Source: Saccoglossus kowalevskii (Eukaryota; Hemichordata; Enteropneusta; Harrimaniidae). From it: DNA of 48,619 bases. The translations under genes were made by a program, and so were the position numbers. The stretch is from contig NW_003148696.1 of NCBI RefSeq assembly GCF_000003605.2, forward strand, positions 1-48,619, given 5' to 3'. Below the pieces are notes generated by a model. That model was not told the DNA's origin, did not search any database, and saw only the letters and a program-made list of their open reading frames with translations. Below, one piece after another: positions 24,934-37,858 of the stretch. Position 1 is the first letter of the stretch. Each line of letters starts with the position of its first letter.

Positions 24934-27003
24934 AGTGACCCACCTGTATGAGAATCCAATCAGAGTTGTGATCCACCTGTATGGGAATCCAATCTGAGTT
25001 GTGATCTACCTGTATGAGAATCCAATCTGAGATGTGACCCACCTGTATGGGAATCCAATCTGAGACGTGACCCACCTGTATGGCAATCCAATCTGAGTTG
25101 TGTCCCACCTGTATGGGAATCCAATCTGAGACATGACCTACCTGTATGGGAATCCAATCTGAGGCGTGACCCACCTGTGTGGGAATCCAATCTGAGTTGT
25201 GATCTACCTGTATGGGAGTCCAATCTGAGTTGTGATCCACCTGTATGGGAATATAATCTGAGAAGTGACCCCCCTGTATGGGAATCCAATGTGAGATGTG
25301 ATCTACCTGTATGGGAATCCATTGTGAGTTGTGATCCACCTGTATGGGAATCCAATCTGTGTTGTGATCTACCTGTATGGGAGTCCAATCTGAGTTGTGA
25401 TCCACCTGTATGGGAATCCAATCTGAGACGTAACCCACCTGTATAGGAATCCAATCTGAGAAGTGACCCACCTGTATGGGAATCCAATCTGAGAAGTGAC
25501 CCACCTGTATGGAAATCCAATCTGAGATGTGACCCACCTGCATGGGAATCCAATCTGAGATGTGACCCACCTGTATGGGAGTACAATCTGAGGAGTGACC
25601 TACCTGTATGGGAATCCATTCTGAGTTGTGACCCACCTGTATGAGAATCCAATCAGAGTTGTGATCCACCTGTATGGGAATCCAATCTGAGTTGTGATCT
25701 ACCTGTATGAGAATCCAATCTGAGATGTGACCCACCTGTATGGGAATCCAATTTGAGACGTGAATCACCTGTATGGCAATCCAATCTGAGTTGTGACCCA
25801 CCTGTATGGGAATCCAATCTGTGTTATGATCTACCTGTATGAGAATCCAAATCTGAGATGTGACCCACCTGTATGGGAATCCAATCTGAGACGTGACCCA
25901 CCTGTATGGCAATCCAATCTGAGTTGTGACCCACCTGTATGGGAATCCAATCTGAGACGTGAATCACCTGTATGGCAATCCAATCTGAGTTGTGACCCAC
26001 CTGTATGGGAATCCAATCTGTGTTGTGATCTACCTGTATGAGAATCCAATCTGAGATGTGACCCACCTGTATGGGAATCCAATCTGAGACGTGACCCACC
26101 TGTATGGGAATCCAATCTGAGTTGTGATCTACCTGTATGAGAATCCAATCTGAGATGTGACCCACCTGTATGGGAATACAATCTGAGAAGTGACCTATCT
26201 TTATGGGAATCCATTCTGATTTGTGACCCACCTGTGTTGGAATCCAATCTGAGACATGACCCACCTGTGTGGGAATCCAATCTGAGATGTGATCTACCTG
26301 TATGGGAATCCATTGTGAGATGTGACCCACCTGTTTAGGAATTCAATCTGAGAAGTGACCCACCTGTATGGGAATCCAATCTGAGATGTGACCTACCTGT
26401 ATGGGAATCCAATATGAGATGTGATCTACCTGTATGGGAATCCATTGTGAGTTCTGACCCGCCTGTATGGGAGTCAATTTTGAGTAGTGACCCACCTGTA
26501 TGAGAATCCAATCAGAGTTGTGATCCACCTGTATGGGAATCCAATCTGAGTTGTGATCTACCTGTATGAGAATCCAATCTGAGATGTGACCCACCTGTAT
26601 GGGAATCCAATCTGAGACGTGACCCACCTGTATGGCAATCCAATCTGAGTTGTGTCCCACCTGTATGGGAATCCAATCTGAGACATGACCTACCTGTATG
26701 GGAATCCAATCTGAGGCGTGACCCACCTGTGTGGGAATCCAATCTGAGTTGTGATCTACCTGTATGGGAGTCCAATCTGAGTTGTGATCCACCTGTATGG
26801 GAATATAATCTGAGAAGTGACCCCCCTGTATGGGAATCCAATGTGAGATGTGATCTACCTGTATGGGAATCCATTGTGAGTTGTGATCCACCTGTATGGG
26901 AATCCAATCTGTGTTGTGATCTACCTGTATGGGAGTCCAATCTGAGTTGTGATCCACCTGTATGGGAATCCAATCTGAGACGTAACCCACCTGTATAGGA
27001 ATC
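24934..27003. repeat. 1,552-bp tandem duplication, second copy truncated
   Basis: The segment 24934-26485 is followed directly by its own beginning again, 26486-27003 matching 24934-25450 at offset 1,552 (47 units plus the one-base insertion near 25850). The rare CCCCCC run in GACCCCCCTG appears in both (about 25269 and 26821). The novel junction at 26485/26486 joins AGTCAATTTTGAGT to AGTGACCC, a combination seen nowhere else here. The second copy breaks off at 27003 at a one-base deletion (GGAATCAATC). Confidence 0.85.
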
Positions 27004-27565
27004 AATCTGAGAAGTGACCCACCTGTATGGGAATCCAATCTGAGAAGTGACCCACCTGTATGGAAATCCAATCTGAGATGTGACCCACGTGACCCACTTG
27101 TATGGGAATCCAATCTGAGACGTGACGCACCTGTATGGGAATCCAATCTGAGACGTGACCCACCTGTATGGCAATCCAATCTGATTTGTGACCCACCTGT
27201 ATGGGAATCCAATCTGATTTGTGACCCACCTGTATGGGAATCCAATCTGAGGCGTGACCCACCTGTGTGGGAATCCAATCTGAGACATGATCCACCTGTA
27301 TGGGAATCCAATCTGAGTTGTGACCCACCTGTATGGGAATCCAATCTGAGACGTGACCCACCTGTATGGGAATCAGTTCTGAGATGTGACCCACCTGTTT
27401 GAGAATCCAATCTGAGAAGTGACCCACCTGTATGAGAATCCTATCTGAGATGTGACCCACCTGTATGGGAATTCAATCTGAGAAGTGACCTACCTGTATG
27501 GGAATCCATTCTGAGTTGTGACCCACCTGTATTGGAATCCAATCTGAGACGTGACCCACCTGTAT
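27004..27565. repeat. Block K1, paired with 39833-40394
   Basis: 562 bases at offset 12,829. Both carry the 9-base insertion GACCCACGT (27082 and 39911), which I see at no other place. They diverge at 27566/40395, where this copy enters a 31-base unit and the partner does not. Confidence 0.87.
27082..27090. repeat. 9-bp insertion making a 42-bp unit
   Basis: GACCCACGT precedes a normal GACCCACTTG unit, producing CCCACGTGACCC. It looks like a local direct duplication of the unit start with one change, inherited at 39911. Confidence 0.85.
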
Positions 27566-27583
27566 GAGTCCAATCTGAGATGT
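27553..27583. repeat. 31-bp short unit, copy 2
   Basis: Same two-base loss and same neighbours as at 19634, within block pair I. Confidence 0.88.
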
Positions 27584-29599
27584 GACCCACCTGTATGGGA
27601 ATTCAATCTGAGAAGTGACCCACCTGTATGGGAATCCAATCTGAGACATGACCCACCTGCATGGGAATCCAATCTGAGATGTGACCCACCTGTGTGGGAA
27701 TCCAATCTGAGACATGATCCACCTGTATGGGAATCCAATCCGAGTTGTGACCCACCTGTATGGGAATCCAATCTGAGACGTGACCTACCTGTATGGGAAT
27801 CAGTTCTGAGATGTGACCCACATGTTTGAGAATCCAATCTGAGAAGTGACCCACCTGTATGAGAATCCAATCTGAGAAGTGACCTACCTGTATGGGAATC
27901 CATTCTGAGTTGTGATCTACCTGTATGGGAGTCCAATCTGAGTTGTGATCCACCTGTATGGGAATATAATCTGAGAAGTGACCCACCTGTATGGGAATCC
28001 AATGTGAGATGTGATCTACCTGTATGGGAATCCATTGTGAGTTGTGATCCATTTGTATGGAAATCCAATCTGAGTTGTGATCTACCTGTATGGGAGTCCA
28101 ATCTGAGTTGTGATCCACCTGTATGGGAATCCAATCTGAGACGTAACCCACCTGTATAGGAATCCAATCTGAGAAGTGACCCACCTGTATGGGAATCCAA
28201 TCTGAGAAGTGACCCACCTGTATGGAAATCCAATCTGAGATGTGACCCACTTGAATGGGAATCCAATCTGAGACGTGACGCACCTGTATGGGAATCCAAT
28301 CTGAGATGTGAGCCACCTGTATGGCAATCCAATCTGATTTGTGACCCACCTGTATGGGAATCCAATCTGATTTGTGACCCACCTGTATGGGAATCCAATC
28401 TGAGGCGTAACCCACCTGTGTGGGAATCCAATCTGAGACATGATCCACCTGTATGGGAATCCAATCTGAGTTGTGACCCACCTGTATGGGAATCCAATCT
28501 GAGACGTGACCCACCTGTATGGGAATCAGTTCTGAGATGTGACCCACATGTTTGAGAATCCAATCTGAGAAGTGACCCACCTGTATGAGAATCCAATCTG
28601 AGATGTGACCCACCTGTATGGGAATTCAATCTGAGAAGTGACCTACCTGTATGGGAATCCATTCTGAGTTGTGATCTACCTGTATGGGAGTCCAATCTGA
28701 GTTGTGATCTACCTGTATGGGAATATAATCTGAGAAGTGACCCACCTGTATGGGAATCCAATGTGAGATGTGATCTACCTGTATGGGAATCCATTGTGAG
28801 TTGTGATCCATTTGTATGGAAATCCAATCTGAGACGTGACCTACCAGCATGGGAATCAATTCTGAGAAGTGACCCACCTGTATGAGAATCCAATCTGAGA
28901 CGTGACCCACCTGTATGGAAATCCAATCTGAGAAGTGACCGACCTGTATGGAAATCCAATCTGAGAAGTGACCGACCTGTATGGGAATACAATCTGAGAA
29001 GTGACCCACCTGTATGGGAATCCAATCTGAGAAATGACCGACCTGTATGGGAATCCAATCTGAGTTGTGATCCACCTGTATGGGAATCCAATCTGAGACG
29101 TAACCCACCTGTATAGGAATCCAATCTGAGAAGTGACCCACCTGTATGGGAATCCAATCTGAGAAGTGACCCACCTGTATGGAAATCCAATCTGAGATGT
29201 GACCCACTTGTATGGGAATCCAATCTGAGACGTGACGCACCTGTATGGGAATCCAATCTGAGACGTGACCCACCTGTATGGCAATCCAATCTGATTTGTG
29301 ACCCACCTGTATGGGAATCCAATCTGATTTGTGACCCACCTGTATGGGAATCCAATCTGAGGCGTGACCCACCTGTGTGGGAATCCAATCTGAGACATGA
29401 TCCACCTGTATGGGAATCCAATCTGAGTTGTGACCCACCTGTATGGGAATCCAATCTGAGACGTGACCCACCTGTATGGGAATCAGTTCTGAGATGTGAC
29501 CCACCTGTTTGAGAATCCAATCTGAGAAGTGACCCACCTGTATGAGAATCCTATCTGAGATGTGACCCACCTGTATGGGAATTCAATCTGAGAAGTGAC

Positions 29600-30336
29600 C
29601 TACCTGTATGGGAATCCATTCTTAGTTGTGACCCACCTGTATTGGGATCCAATCTGAGACGTGACCCACCTGTATGAGTCCAATCTGAGATGTGACCCAC
29701 CTGTATGGAAATTCAATCTGAGAAGTGACCCACCTGTATGGGAATCCAATCTGAGACATGACCCACCTGCATGGGAATCCAATCTGAGATGTGACCCACC
29801 TGTGTGGGAATCCAATCTGAGACATGATCCACCTGTATGGGAATCCAATCCGAGTTGTGACCCACCTGTATGGGAATCCAATCTGAGACGTGACCTACCT
29901 GTATGGGAATCAGTTCTGAGATGTGACCCACATGTTTGAGAATCCAATCTGAGAAGTGACCCACCTGTATGAGAATCCAATCTGAGATGTGACCCACCTG
30001 TATGGGAATTCAATCTGAGAAGTGACCTACCTGTATGGGAATCCATTCTGAGTTGTGATCTACCTGTATGGGAGTCCAATCTGAGTTGTGATCCACCTGT
30101 ATGGGAATATAATCTGAGAAGTGACCCACCTGTATGGGAATCCAATGTGAGATGTGATCTACCTGTATGGGAATCCATTGTGAGTTGTGATCCATTTGTA
30201 TGGAAATCCAATCTGAGTTGTGATCTACCTGTATGGGAGTCCAATCTGAGTTGTGATCCACCTGTATGGGAATCCAATCTGAGACGTAACCCACCTGTAT
30301 AGGAATCCAATCTGAGAAGTGACCCACCTGTATGGG
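29600..30336. repeat. Block J1, paired with 33222-33958
   Basis: 737 bases at offset 3,622, sharing the ATTGGGATCC unit (29641 and 33263), a 31-base unit and a GATCCATTTG marker. Private to this copy are ATTCTTAGTTG (about 29619) and ATGGAAATTC (about 29705). Confidence 0.83.
29663..29693. repeat. 31-bp short unit, copy 3
   Basis: The preceding unit has ATTGGGATCC, a change shared only with the copy at 33285. Confidence 0.88.
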
Positions 30337-30974
30337 AATCCAATCTGAGAAGTGACCCACCTGTATGGAAATCCAATCTGAGATGTGACCCACTTGTATG
30401 GGAATCCAATCTGATACGTGACGCACCTGTATGGGAATCCAATCTGAGACGTGACCCACCTGTATGGCAATCCAATCTGATTTGTGACCCACCTGTATGG
30501 GAATCCAATCTGATTTGTGACCCACCTGTATGGGAATCCAATCTGAGGCGTGACCCACCTGTGTGGGAATCCAATCTGAGACATGATCCACCTGTATGGG
30601 AATCCAATCTGAGTTGTGACCCACCTGTATGGGAATCCAATCTGAGACGTGACCCACCTGTATGGGAATCAGTTCTGAGATGTGACCCACATGTTTGAGA
30701 ATCCAATCTGAGAAGTGACCCACCTGTATGAGAATCCAATCTGAGATGTGACCCACCTGTATGGGAATTCAATCTGAGAAGTGACCTACCTGTATGGGAA
30801 TCCATTCTGAGTTGTGATCTACCTGTATGGGAGTCCAATCTGAGTTGTGATCTACCTGTATGGGAATATAATCTGAGAAGTGACCCACCTGTATGGGAAT
30901 CCAATGTGAGATGTGATCTACCTGTATGGGAATCCATTGTGAGTTGTGATCCATTTGTATGGAAATCCAATCTG

Positions 30975-31125
30975 AGATGATGAACTACTGTATGGGAGTC
31001 AATCTGAGTTGTGATCCACTGTATGGGAATCAATCTGAGACGTAACCCACTGTATAGGAATCAATCTGAGAAGTGACCCACTGTATGGGAATCCAATCTG
31101 AGAAGTGACCCACCTATACGGAAAT
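30975..31125. repeat. Patch with serial CC-to-C losses
   Basis: Compared with the parallel string at 28070-28220, at least seven single C losses occur (CTACTG, GAGTCAATC, ATCCACTG, GAATCAATC, CCCACTG, GAATCAATC, CCCACTG), all at CC pairs, plus GATGATGAACTACTG at the start. Downstream, CCTATACGGAAATCC (31112) is shared only with 36748. Confidence 0.88.
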
Positions 31126-31859
31126 CCAATCTGAGATGTGACCCACTTGAATGGGAATCCAATCTGAGACGTGACGCACCTGTATGGGAATCCAATCTGA
31201 GATGTGAGCCACCTGTATGGCAATCCAATCTGATTTGTGACCCACCTGTATGGGAATCCAATCTGATTTGTGACCCACCTGTATGGGAATCCAATCTGAG
31301 GCGTAACCCACCTGTGTGGGAATCCAATCTGAGACATGATCCACCTGTATGGGAATCCAATCTGAGTTGTGACCCACCTGTATGGGAATCCAATCTGAGA
31401 CGTGACCCACCTGTATGGGAATCAGTTCTGAGATGTGACCCACCTGTTTGAGAATCCAATCTGAGAAGTGACCCACCTGTATGAGAATCCTATCTGAGAT
31501 GTGACCCACCTGTATGGGAATTCAATCTGAGAAGTGACCTACCTGTATGGGAATCCATTCTGAGTTGTGACCCACCTGTATTGGAATCCAATCTGAGACG
31601 TGACCCACCTGTATGGGAATTCAATCTGAGAAGTGACCCACCTGTATGGGAATCCAATCTGAGACATGACCCATCTGCATGGGAATCCAATCTGAGATGT
31701 GACCCACTTGTATGGGAATCCTATCTTAGACGTGACACACCTGTATGGGAATCCAATCTGAGACGTGACCCACCTGTATGGCAATCCAATCTTAGTTGTG
31801 ACCCACCTGTATGGCAATCCAATCTGAGACGTGACCTACCTGTATGGGAATCCAATCTG

Positions 31860-32228
31860 AGAAGTGACCCACCTGTATTGGAATCCAATCTGAAGCGTGA
31901 CCTACCTGCATGGGAATCAATTCTGAGAAGTGACCCACCTGTATAGGAATCCAATGTGAGAAGTGACCCACCTGTATGGGAATCCAATCTGAGACGTGAC
32001 CTACCTGTATGCGAATCCAATCTGAGAAGTGACCCACCTGTATGAGAATCCAATCTGAGAAGTGACCCACCTGTATGAGAATCCAATCTGAGATGTGACC
32101 CACGTGTATGGGAATACAATCTGAGAAGTGAACTACCTGTATAGGAATCCATTCTGAGTTGTGACCCACCTGTGTTGGAATCCAATCTGAGACGTGACCC
32201 ACCTGTATGGGAATCCAATCTGAGATGT
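31860..32228. repeat. Block E2, paired with 3428-3795
   Basis: The intact partner of block E1. It ends near 32229, where the unit tail switches from the GATCTACC class to GACCCACC, then joins block G2 at 32267. Confidence 0.8.
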
Positions 32229-32266
32229 GACCCACCTGTATGGGAATCCAATCTGAGACGTGACCC

Positions 32267-33208
32267 ACCTGTATGGGAATATAATCTGAGAAGTGACCCA
32301 CCTGTATGGGAATCCAATGTGAGATGTGATCTACCTGTATGGGAATCCATTGTGAGTTGTGATCCATCTGTATGGGAATCCAATCTGAGTTGTGATCCAC
32401 CTGTGTGGGAATCCAATCTGAGATGTGATCTACCTGTATGGGAATCCATTGTGAGATGTGACCCACCTGTTTGGGAATTCAGTCTGAGAAGTGACCCACC
32501 TGTATGGGAATCCAATCTGAGATGTGACCTACCTGTATGGGAATCCAATCTGAGATGTGACCCACCTGTATGGGAATTCAATCTGAGAAGTGACCCACCT
32601 GTATGGGAATCCAATCTGAGACATGACCCACCTGCATGGGAATCCAATCTGAGATGTGACCCACGTGTATGAGAATACAATCTGAGAAGTGACCTACCTG
32701 TATGGCAATCCATTCTGAGTTGTGACCCACCTGTGTTGGAATCCAATCTGAGACGTGACCCACCTGTATGGGAATCCAATCTGAGATGTGATCTACCTGT
32801 ATGGGAATCCATTGTAAGTTCTGACCCGCCTGTATGGGAGTCAATTTTGAGTTGTGTCCCACCTGTATGGGAATCCAATCTGAGACGTGACCCACCTGCA
32901 TGGGAATCAAATTTGAGATGTGACCCACCTGTTTGAGAATCCAATCTGAGATGTGACCAGCCTGTATGAGAATCCAATCTGAGATGTGACCCACCTGTAT
33001 GTGAATACAATCTGAGAAGTGACCTACCTGTATGGGAATCCATTCTGATTTGTGACCCACCTGTGTTGGAATCCAATCTGAGACGTGACCCACCTGTGTG
33101 GGAATCCAATCTGAGATGTGAACTACCTGTATGGGAATCCATTGTGAGATGTGACCCACCTGTATGGGAATTCAATCTGAGAAGTGACCCACCTGTATGG
33201 GAATCCAA
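32267..33208. repeat. Block G2, paired with 22500-23441
   Basis: Near-identical to G1. The left edge is at AATATAATC preceded by ACGTGACCC instead of TTGTGATCC. The right edge truncates module copy 5. Confidence 0.85.
32733..33208. repeat. 20-unit module, copy 5, truncated
   Basis: It starts like the other copies (GTGTTGG at 32733, second at 33063), but the last units are missing. Near 33209 the sequence switches to a different string beginning GAGAAGTGACCTACC, and no CAATCAGAG marker follows. The truncation point is the right edge of the block shared with 22500-23441. Confidence 0.8.
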
Positions 33209-33221
33209 TCTGAGAAGTGAC

Positions 33222-33958
33222 CTACCTGTATGGGAATCCATTCTGAGTTGTGACCCACCTGTATTGGGATCCAATCTGAGACGTGACCCACCTGTATGAG
33301 TCCAATCTGAGATGTGACCCACCTGTATGGGAATTCAATCTGAGAAGTGACCCACCTGTATGGGAATCCAATCTGAGACATGACCCACCTGCATGGGAAT
33401 CCAATCTGAGATGTGACCCACCTGTGTGGGAATCCAATCTGAGACATGATCCACCTGTATGGGAATCCAATCCGAGTTGTGACCCACCTGTATGGGAATC
33501 CAATCTGAGACGTGACCTACCTGTATGGGAATCAGTTCTGAGATGTGACCCACATGTTTGAGAATCCAATCTGAGAAGTGACCCACCTGTATGAGAATCC
33601 AATCTGAGATGTGACCCACCTGTATGGGAATTCAATCTGAGAAGTGACCTACCTGTATGGGAATCCATTCTGAGTTGTGATCTACCTGTATGGGAGTCCA
33701 ATCTGAGTTGTGATCCACCTGTATGGGAATATAATCTGAGAAGTGACCCACCTGTATGGGAATCCAATGTGAGATGTGATCTACCTGTATGGGAATCCAT
33801 TGTGAGTTGTGATCCATTTGTATGGAAATCCAATCTGAGTTGTGATCTACCTGTATGGGAGTCCAATCTGAGTTGTGATCCACCTGTATGGGAATCCAAT
33901 CTGAGACGTAACCCACCTGTATAGGAATCCAATCTGAGAAGTGACCCACCTGTATGGG
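33222..33958. repeat. Block J2, paired with 29600-30336
   Basis: Ends abruptly at 33955-33963, where GGGATACAATG (one base short of GGGAATACAATG) begins a string otherwise seen at about 1494-1700, including the rare CAATCTATGTTGTG (about 1573 and 34027). Confidence 0.82.
33285..33315. repeat. 31-bp short unit, copy 4
   Basis: Sister of the copy at 29663 by the ATTGGGATCC unit before it. Confidence 0.88.
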
Positions 33959-34313
33959 ATACAATGTGAGATGTGATCTACCTGTATGGGAATCCATTGT
34001 GAGTTGTGATCCACCTGTATGGGAATCCAATCTATGTTGTGATCTACCTGTATGGGAGTCCAATCTGAGTTGTGATCCACCTGTATGGGAATCCAATCTG
34101 AGACGTAACCCACCTGTATAGGAATCCAATCTGAGAAGTGACCCACCTGTATGGGAATCCAATCTGAGAAGTGACCCACCTGTATGAGAATCCAATCTGA
34201 GAAGTGACCCACCTGTATGAGAATCCAATCTGAGATGTGACCCACATGTATGGGAATACAATCTGAGAAGTGACCTACCTGTATGGGAATCCATTCTGAG
34301 TTGTGACCCACCT

Positions 34314-34859
34314 GTGTTGGAATCCAATCTGAGACGTGACCCACCTGTATGGGAATCCAATCTGAGATGTGATCTACCTGTATGGGAATCCATTGTGAGT
34401 TCTGACCCGCCTGTATGGGAGTCAATTTTGAGTTGTGTCCCACCTGTATGGGAATCCAATCTGAGACGTGACTCACCTGCATGGGAATCAAATCTGAGAT
34501 GTGACCCACCTGTTTGAGAATCCAATCTGAGAAGTGACCAGCCTGTATGAGAATCCAATCTGAGATGTGACCCACCTGTATGGGAATACAATCTGAGAAG
34601 TGACCTACCTGTATGGGAATCCATTCTGATTTGTGACCCACCTGTGTTGGAATCCAATCTCAGACATGACCCACCTGTGTGGGAATCCAATCTGAGATGT
34701 GATCTACCTGTATGGGAATCCATTGTGAGATGTGACCCACCTGTTTGGGAATTCAATCTGAGAAGTGACCCACCTGTATGGGAATCCAATCTGAGATGTG
34801 ACCTACCTGTATGGGAATCCATTGTGAGTTGTGACCCACCTGTATGAGAATCCAATCAG
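34314..34859. repeat. 20-unit module, copy 6
   Basis: Markers fall at 34314, 34644 (+330) and 34857 (+543). Rare variants AATCTCAGACATG and GTTGTGATTCACC match copy 1 at 835. GTGACTCACCTGC near 34470 matches the related string at about 9209 instead, so this copy looks like a mosaic of two parents. Confidence 0.85.
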
Positions 34860-36053
34860 AGTTGTGATTCACCTGTATGGGAATCCAATCTGAGTTGTGA
34901 TCTACCTGTATGGGAGTCCAATCTGAGTTGTGATCCACCTGTATGGGAATATAATCTGAGAAGTGACCCACCTGTATGGGAATCCAATGTGAGATGTGAT
35001 CTACCTGTATGGGAATCCATTGTGAGTTGTGATCCACCTGTATGGGAATCCAATCTGTGTTGTGATCTACCTGTATGGGAGTCCAATCTGAGTTGTGATC
35101 CACCTGTATGGGGATCCAATCTGAGACGTAACCCACCTGTATAGGAATCCAATCTGAGAAGTGACCCACCTGTATGGGAATCCAATCTGAGAAGTGACCC
35201 ACCTGTATGGAAATCCAATCTGAGATGTGACCCACCTGCATGGGAATCAAATCTGAGATGTGACCCACCTGTTTGAGAATCCAATCTGAGAAGTGACCAG
35301 CCTGTATGAGAATCCAATCTGAGATGTGACCCACCTGTATGGGAATACAATCTGAGAAGTGACCTACCTGTATGGGAATCCATTCTGATTTGTGACCCAC
35401 CTGTGTTGGAATCCAATCTGAGACATGACCCACCTGTGTGGGAATCCAATCTGAGATGTGATCTACCTGTATGGGAATCCATTGTGAGATGTGACCCACC
35501 TGTTTGGGAATTCAATCTGAGAAGTGACCCACCTGTATGGGAATCCAATCTGAGATGTGACCTACCTGTATGGGAATCCATTGCGAGTTGTGATCTACCT
35601 GTATGAGAATCTAATCTGAGATGTGACCCACCTGTATGGGAATCCAATCTGAGACGTGACCCACCTGTATGGCAATCCAATCTGAGTTGTGACCCACCTG
35701 TATGGGAATCCAATCTGATTTGTGACCCACCTGTATGGGAATCCAATCTGAGGCGTGACCCACCTGTGTGGGAATCCAATCTGAGACATGATCCACCTGT
35801 ATGGGAATCCAATCTGAGTTGTGACCCACCTGTATGGGAATCCAATCTGAGACGTGACCCACCTGTATGGGAATCAGTTCTGAGATGTGACCCACCTGTT
35901 TGAGAATCCAATCTGAGAAGTGACCCACCTGTATGAGAATCCTATCTGAGATGTGACCCACCTGTATGGGAATTCAATCTGAGAAGTGACCTACCTGTAT
36001 GGGAATCCATTCTGAGTTGTGACCCACCTGTATTGGAATCCAATCTGAGACGT

Positions 36054-36084
36054 GACCCACCTGTATGAGTCCAATCTGAGATGT
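36054..36084. repeat. 31-bp short unit, copy 5
   Basis: The preceding unit has GTATTGGAATCC, as in copies 1 and 2. Confidence 0.88.
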
Positions 36085-36729
36085 GACCCACCTGTATGGG
36101 AATTCAATCTGAGAAGTGACCCACCTGTATGGGAATCCAATCTGAGACATGACCCACCTGCATGGGAATCCAATCTGAGATGTGACCCACCTGTGTGGGA
36201 ATCCAATCTGAGACATGATCCACCTGTATGGGAATCCAATCCGAGTTGTGACCCACCTGTATGGGAATCCAATCTGAGACGTGACCTACCTGTATGGGAA
36301 TCAGTTCTGAGATGTGACCCACATGTTTGAGAATCCAATCTGAGAAGTGACCCACCTGTATGAGAATCCAATCTGAGATGTGACCCACCTGTATGGGAAT
36401 TCAATCTGAGAAGTGACCTACCTGTATGGGAATCCATTCTGAGTTGTGATCTACCTGTATGGGAGTCCAATCTGAGTTGTGATCCACCTGTATGGGAATA
36501 TAATCTGAGAAGTGACCCACCTGTATGGGAATCCAATGTGAGATGTGATCTACCTGTATGGGAATCCATTGTGAGTTGTGATCCATTTGTATGGAAATCC
36601 AATCTGAGTTGTGATCTACCTGTATGGGAGTCCAATCTGAGTTGTGATCCACCTGTATGGGAATCCAATCTGAGACGTAACCCACCTGTATAGGAATCCA
36701 ATCTGAGAAGTGACCCACCTGTATGGGAA

Positions 36730-36812
36730 TCCATCTGAGAAGTGACCACCTATACGGAAATCCAATCTGAGATGTGACCCACTTGAATGGGAATCCAATT
36801 CTGAGTTGTGAT
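36730..36812. repeat. Indel-rich junction patch
   Basis: AATCCATCTGAG, GTGACCACC, AATCCAATTCTGAG and GATCCAGCCTG each differ by a base from the normal unit. The CCTATACGG and CTTGAATGGG variants tie it to 31112-31160. To its right the array switches to the string that leads to block D2. Confidence 0.85.
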
Positions 36813-36875
36813 CCAGCCTGTATGGGAATCCAATCTGAGACGTAACCCACCTGCATGGGAATCAAATCTGAGATG

Positions 36876-37430
36876 TGACCCACCTGTATTGGAATCCAAT
36901 CTGAGTTGTGATCCACCTGTATGGGAGTCCAATCTGAGTTGTGATCCACCTGTATGGGAATCCAATCTGAGACGTGACCCACCTGTATGAGAATCCAATC
37001 TGAGACGTGACCGACCTGTATGGAAATCCAATCTGAGAAGTGACCGACCTGTATGGGAATACAATCTGAGAAGTGACCCACCTGTATGGGAATCCAATCT
37101 GAGAAGTGACCGACCTGTATGGGAATCCAATCTGAGACGTGGCCCACCTGTATGGGAATTCAATCTGAGAAGTGACCCACCTGTATGGGAATCTAATCTG
37201 AGACGTAACCCACCTGTATGGGAATCCAATCTGAGACGTGACCCACCTGTATGGGAATCCAATCTGAGTTGTGACCCACCTGTATGGGAATCCAATCTGA
37301 GACGTGACCCACCTGTATGGGAATCCAATCTGAGACGTGACCTACCTGTATGGGAATCCAATCTGAGAAGTGACCCACCTGTATGAGAATCCAATCTGAG
37401 AAGTGACCCACCTGTATGAGAATCCAATCT
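36876..37430. repeat. Block D2, paired with 2873-3427
   Basis: Carries the same GGCCCACC (37141) and ATCTAATCTG (37191) variants as block D1. Its left neighbour is the degraded stretch 36730-36812. Beyond 37430 it passes into a GGGAGTACAATC string rather than the short GACCCACTG unit seen at 3436. Confidence 0.84.
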
Positions 37431-37858
37431 GAGATGTGACCCACCTGTATGGGAGTACAATCTGAGAAGTGACCTACCTGTATGGGAATCCATTCTGAGT
37501 TGTGACCCACCTGTGTTGGAATCCAATCTGAGACCTGACCCACCTCTATGGGAATCCAATCTGAGATGTGATCTACCTGTATGGAAATCCATTGTGAGTT
37601 CTGACCCGCCTGTATGGGAGTCAATTTTGAGTTGTGTCCCACCTGTATGGGAATCCAATCTGAGACGTGACCCACCTGTATGGGAATCCAATCTGAATTG
37701 TGACCCACCTGTATGGGAATCCAATCTGAGACGTGACCTACCTGCATGGGAATCAATTCTGAGAAGTGACCCACCTGTATAGGAATCCAATCTGAGAAGT
37801 GACCCACCTGTATGGGAATCCAATCTGAGACGTGACCTACCTGTATGCGAATCCAATC

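Larger units (their letters stand above)
27091..30976. repeat. 2.1-kb higher-order tandem, two copies
   Basis: 27091 to about 28822 is repeated at 29201 to about 30976. The offset is 2,110 (64 units minus 2) before about 27850 and 2,143 afterwards, because the first copy lacks one unit there. Both copies contain a 31-base short unit (27553, 29663), a pair of GATCCATTTG markers exactly 759 bases apart (28046/28805 and 30189/30948), and the unusual GATCTACCTG before GGGAATATAATC. Divergence is patchy: CTTGAATGGG, GATGTGAGCC and GGCGTAACCC occur only in the first copy. Confidence 0.8.

Noticed and set aside
29641-29650. GGATCC and GAATTC sites as signs of cloning or vector
   Set aside because: They arise from single-base unit variants (GGGAATCC to GGGATCC or GGGAATTC) spread by block copying. 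No vector sequence is present.
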